54,140 nt of DNA from Mycoplana rhizolycopersici (GTDB lineage Bacteria; Pseudomonadota; Alphaproteobacteria; Rhizobiales; Rhizobiaceae): assembly GCF_013378445.1 (NCBI RefSeq), contig NZ_JABXYK010000025.1, positions 1 through 54,140 of the forward strand, read 5' to 3'. Each line of letters opens with the position of its first letter. The first letter of the stretch is position 1. The notes under the pieces are model-generated. The model was not told the DNA's origin and searched no databases. It saw only the letters and a list, made by a program, of their open reading frames with translations. Below, piece after piece: positions 53,781-54,140 of the stretch. Made by a program: the position numbers and the translations under genes.

Positions 53781-53846
53781 TACTAAATAGCCTCTACATG
53801 AAAAAATCGTGTAATGTGTCTTATGGAACTGTCCTGCCGCCGCGAC

Positions 53847-54140
53847 TTAGCATCGACTGACTGCGGAACGGCAGTTTGGAGGCGTCTGGGCCTGCCACCC
53901 CTCCTCCAACACCCTTGCCAGCATGTCCGCGAAGAAATCGGCGTTTTGGCGGGACAGGCAAAGTGGCGGCTTTATCTTCAGCACGTTTAGATAGTCGCCG
54001 GTCGGCGGCATGACGGCGCCGAGGTCGAGAAGCCTGCTGCAGATGGCGGCTGTTTCCTGCGTGGATGGCTCCAGCGTTTCTCTGTTGCGAACAAATTCGA
54101 GGCCGAGATAGAGGCACATACCGTGCACCGCGCCGACGAT
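53847..54140 (-). CDS. Class III aminotransferase, C-terminal part (5' end outside window)
   Basis: The open frame continues to the window edge and gives 97 residues of the C-terminus of a PLP-dependent class III aminotransferase: IVGAVHGMCLYLGLEFVRNRETLEP, ICSRLLDLGAVMPPTGDYLNVLKIKPPLCLSRQNADFFADMLARVLEEGW. These are the C-terminal small-domain features of the 4-aminobutyrate/ornithine-type group, and the NVLKIKPPL strand is typical. Substrate cannot be decided from this piece. The last residues after EEGW may be altered by the nearby insertion-sequence debris. Confidence 0.88.
   Translation of the reverse strand: MVGAVHGMCLYLGLEFVRNRETLEPSTQETAAICSRLLDLGAVMPPTGDYLNVLKIKPPLCLSRQNADFFADMLARVLEEGWQAQTPPNCRSAVSRC

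Overview
This is GC-rich DNA with tightly packed, often ATGA-overlapping genes. The gene content points to an alphaproteobacterium of the Rhizobiales, most likely Rhizobiaceae: a CheB/CheR/CheW set next to a ParA-like ATPase, an FrcBCA-like sugar importer, minCDE beside catabolic genes, pcaIJF with an IclR-type PcaR, an AraC-type pobA regulator, an orfA-pit pair under a PHO box, and CtrA-like TTAA-N7-TTAA sites. In several rhizobia minCDE lies on a secondary replicon among catabolic genes, so a chromid or megaplasmid is plausible. That is inference. No tRNA, rRNA, CRISPR array or intact mobile element was seen.

Layout. (1) 1-5447 is chemotaxis: the 3' end of a chemoreceptor gene, cheW, cheR, cheB, a ParA-family ATPase, and a convergent gene for a soluble helical protein. 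That protein has a degenerate chemoreceptor tip and two CheZ-like D-x-x-x-Q/E motifs. (2) 5610-15460 is a sugar catabolism locus: FrcBCA-like ABC importer, ribulokinase-like FGGY kinase, ROK and DeoR regulators, an ADP-dependent phosphofructokinase/glucokinase homologue and a divergent class I aldolase-like protein. (3) 15612-18841 holds an LLM flavin oxidoreductase gene and minCDE, with an exact CtrA-type site before minC and a strong terminator after minE. (4) 18925-43785 is a large catabolic island for hydroaromatic and aromatic acids. It carries two shikimate/quinate-dehydrogenase-like genes, a TIM-barrel protein with dehydroshikimate-dehydratase-like metal ligands, three KstD-like ring-desaturating flavoproteins, two NIPSNAP proteins, two short-chain dehydrogenases, pobA with an AraC regulator, pcaIJF with PcaR, a second IclR regulator, a Liv-type ABC importer, an NAD-dependent epimerase and a Gfo/Idh/MocA oxidoreductase. 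(5) 43905-54140 holds envelope and stress-type genes (DUF2950, DUF3300, ankyrin, YHS), a cyclase-TPR signalling protein, an outer-membrane-type protein, the phosphate transporter pair orfA-pit, a decayed insertion sequence and the end of a class III aminotransferase gene.

How the genes may work together. In the island, shikimate- or quinate-like compounds could be oxidised to dehydroshikimate and dehydrated to protocatechuate. Saturated ring acids could be oxidised by the SDRs and desaturated by the flavoproteins to 4-hydroxybenzoate, which PobA converts to protocatechuate. PcaIJ and PcaF finish the beta-ketoadipate pathway; the middle enzymes (pcaHGBCD) are not in the window and must be elsewhere. 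A palindrome GAAT-N3-ATTC recurs upstream of four genes or operons of the island, including one iclR gene, and a second dyad CATAAC-N5-GTTA is shared by the Liv-type transporter and the distal quinate/shikimate dehydrogenase gene. The island therefore looks like a coherent regulon, and it is the best candidate here for an undescribed system.
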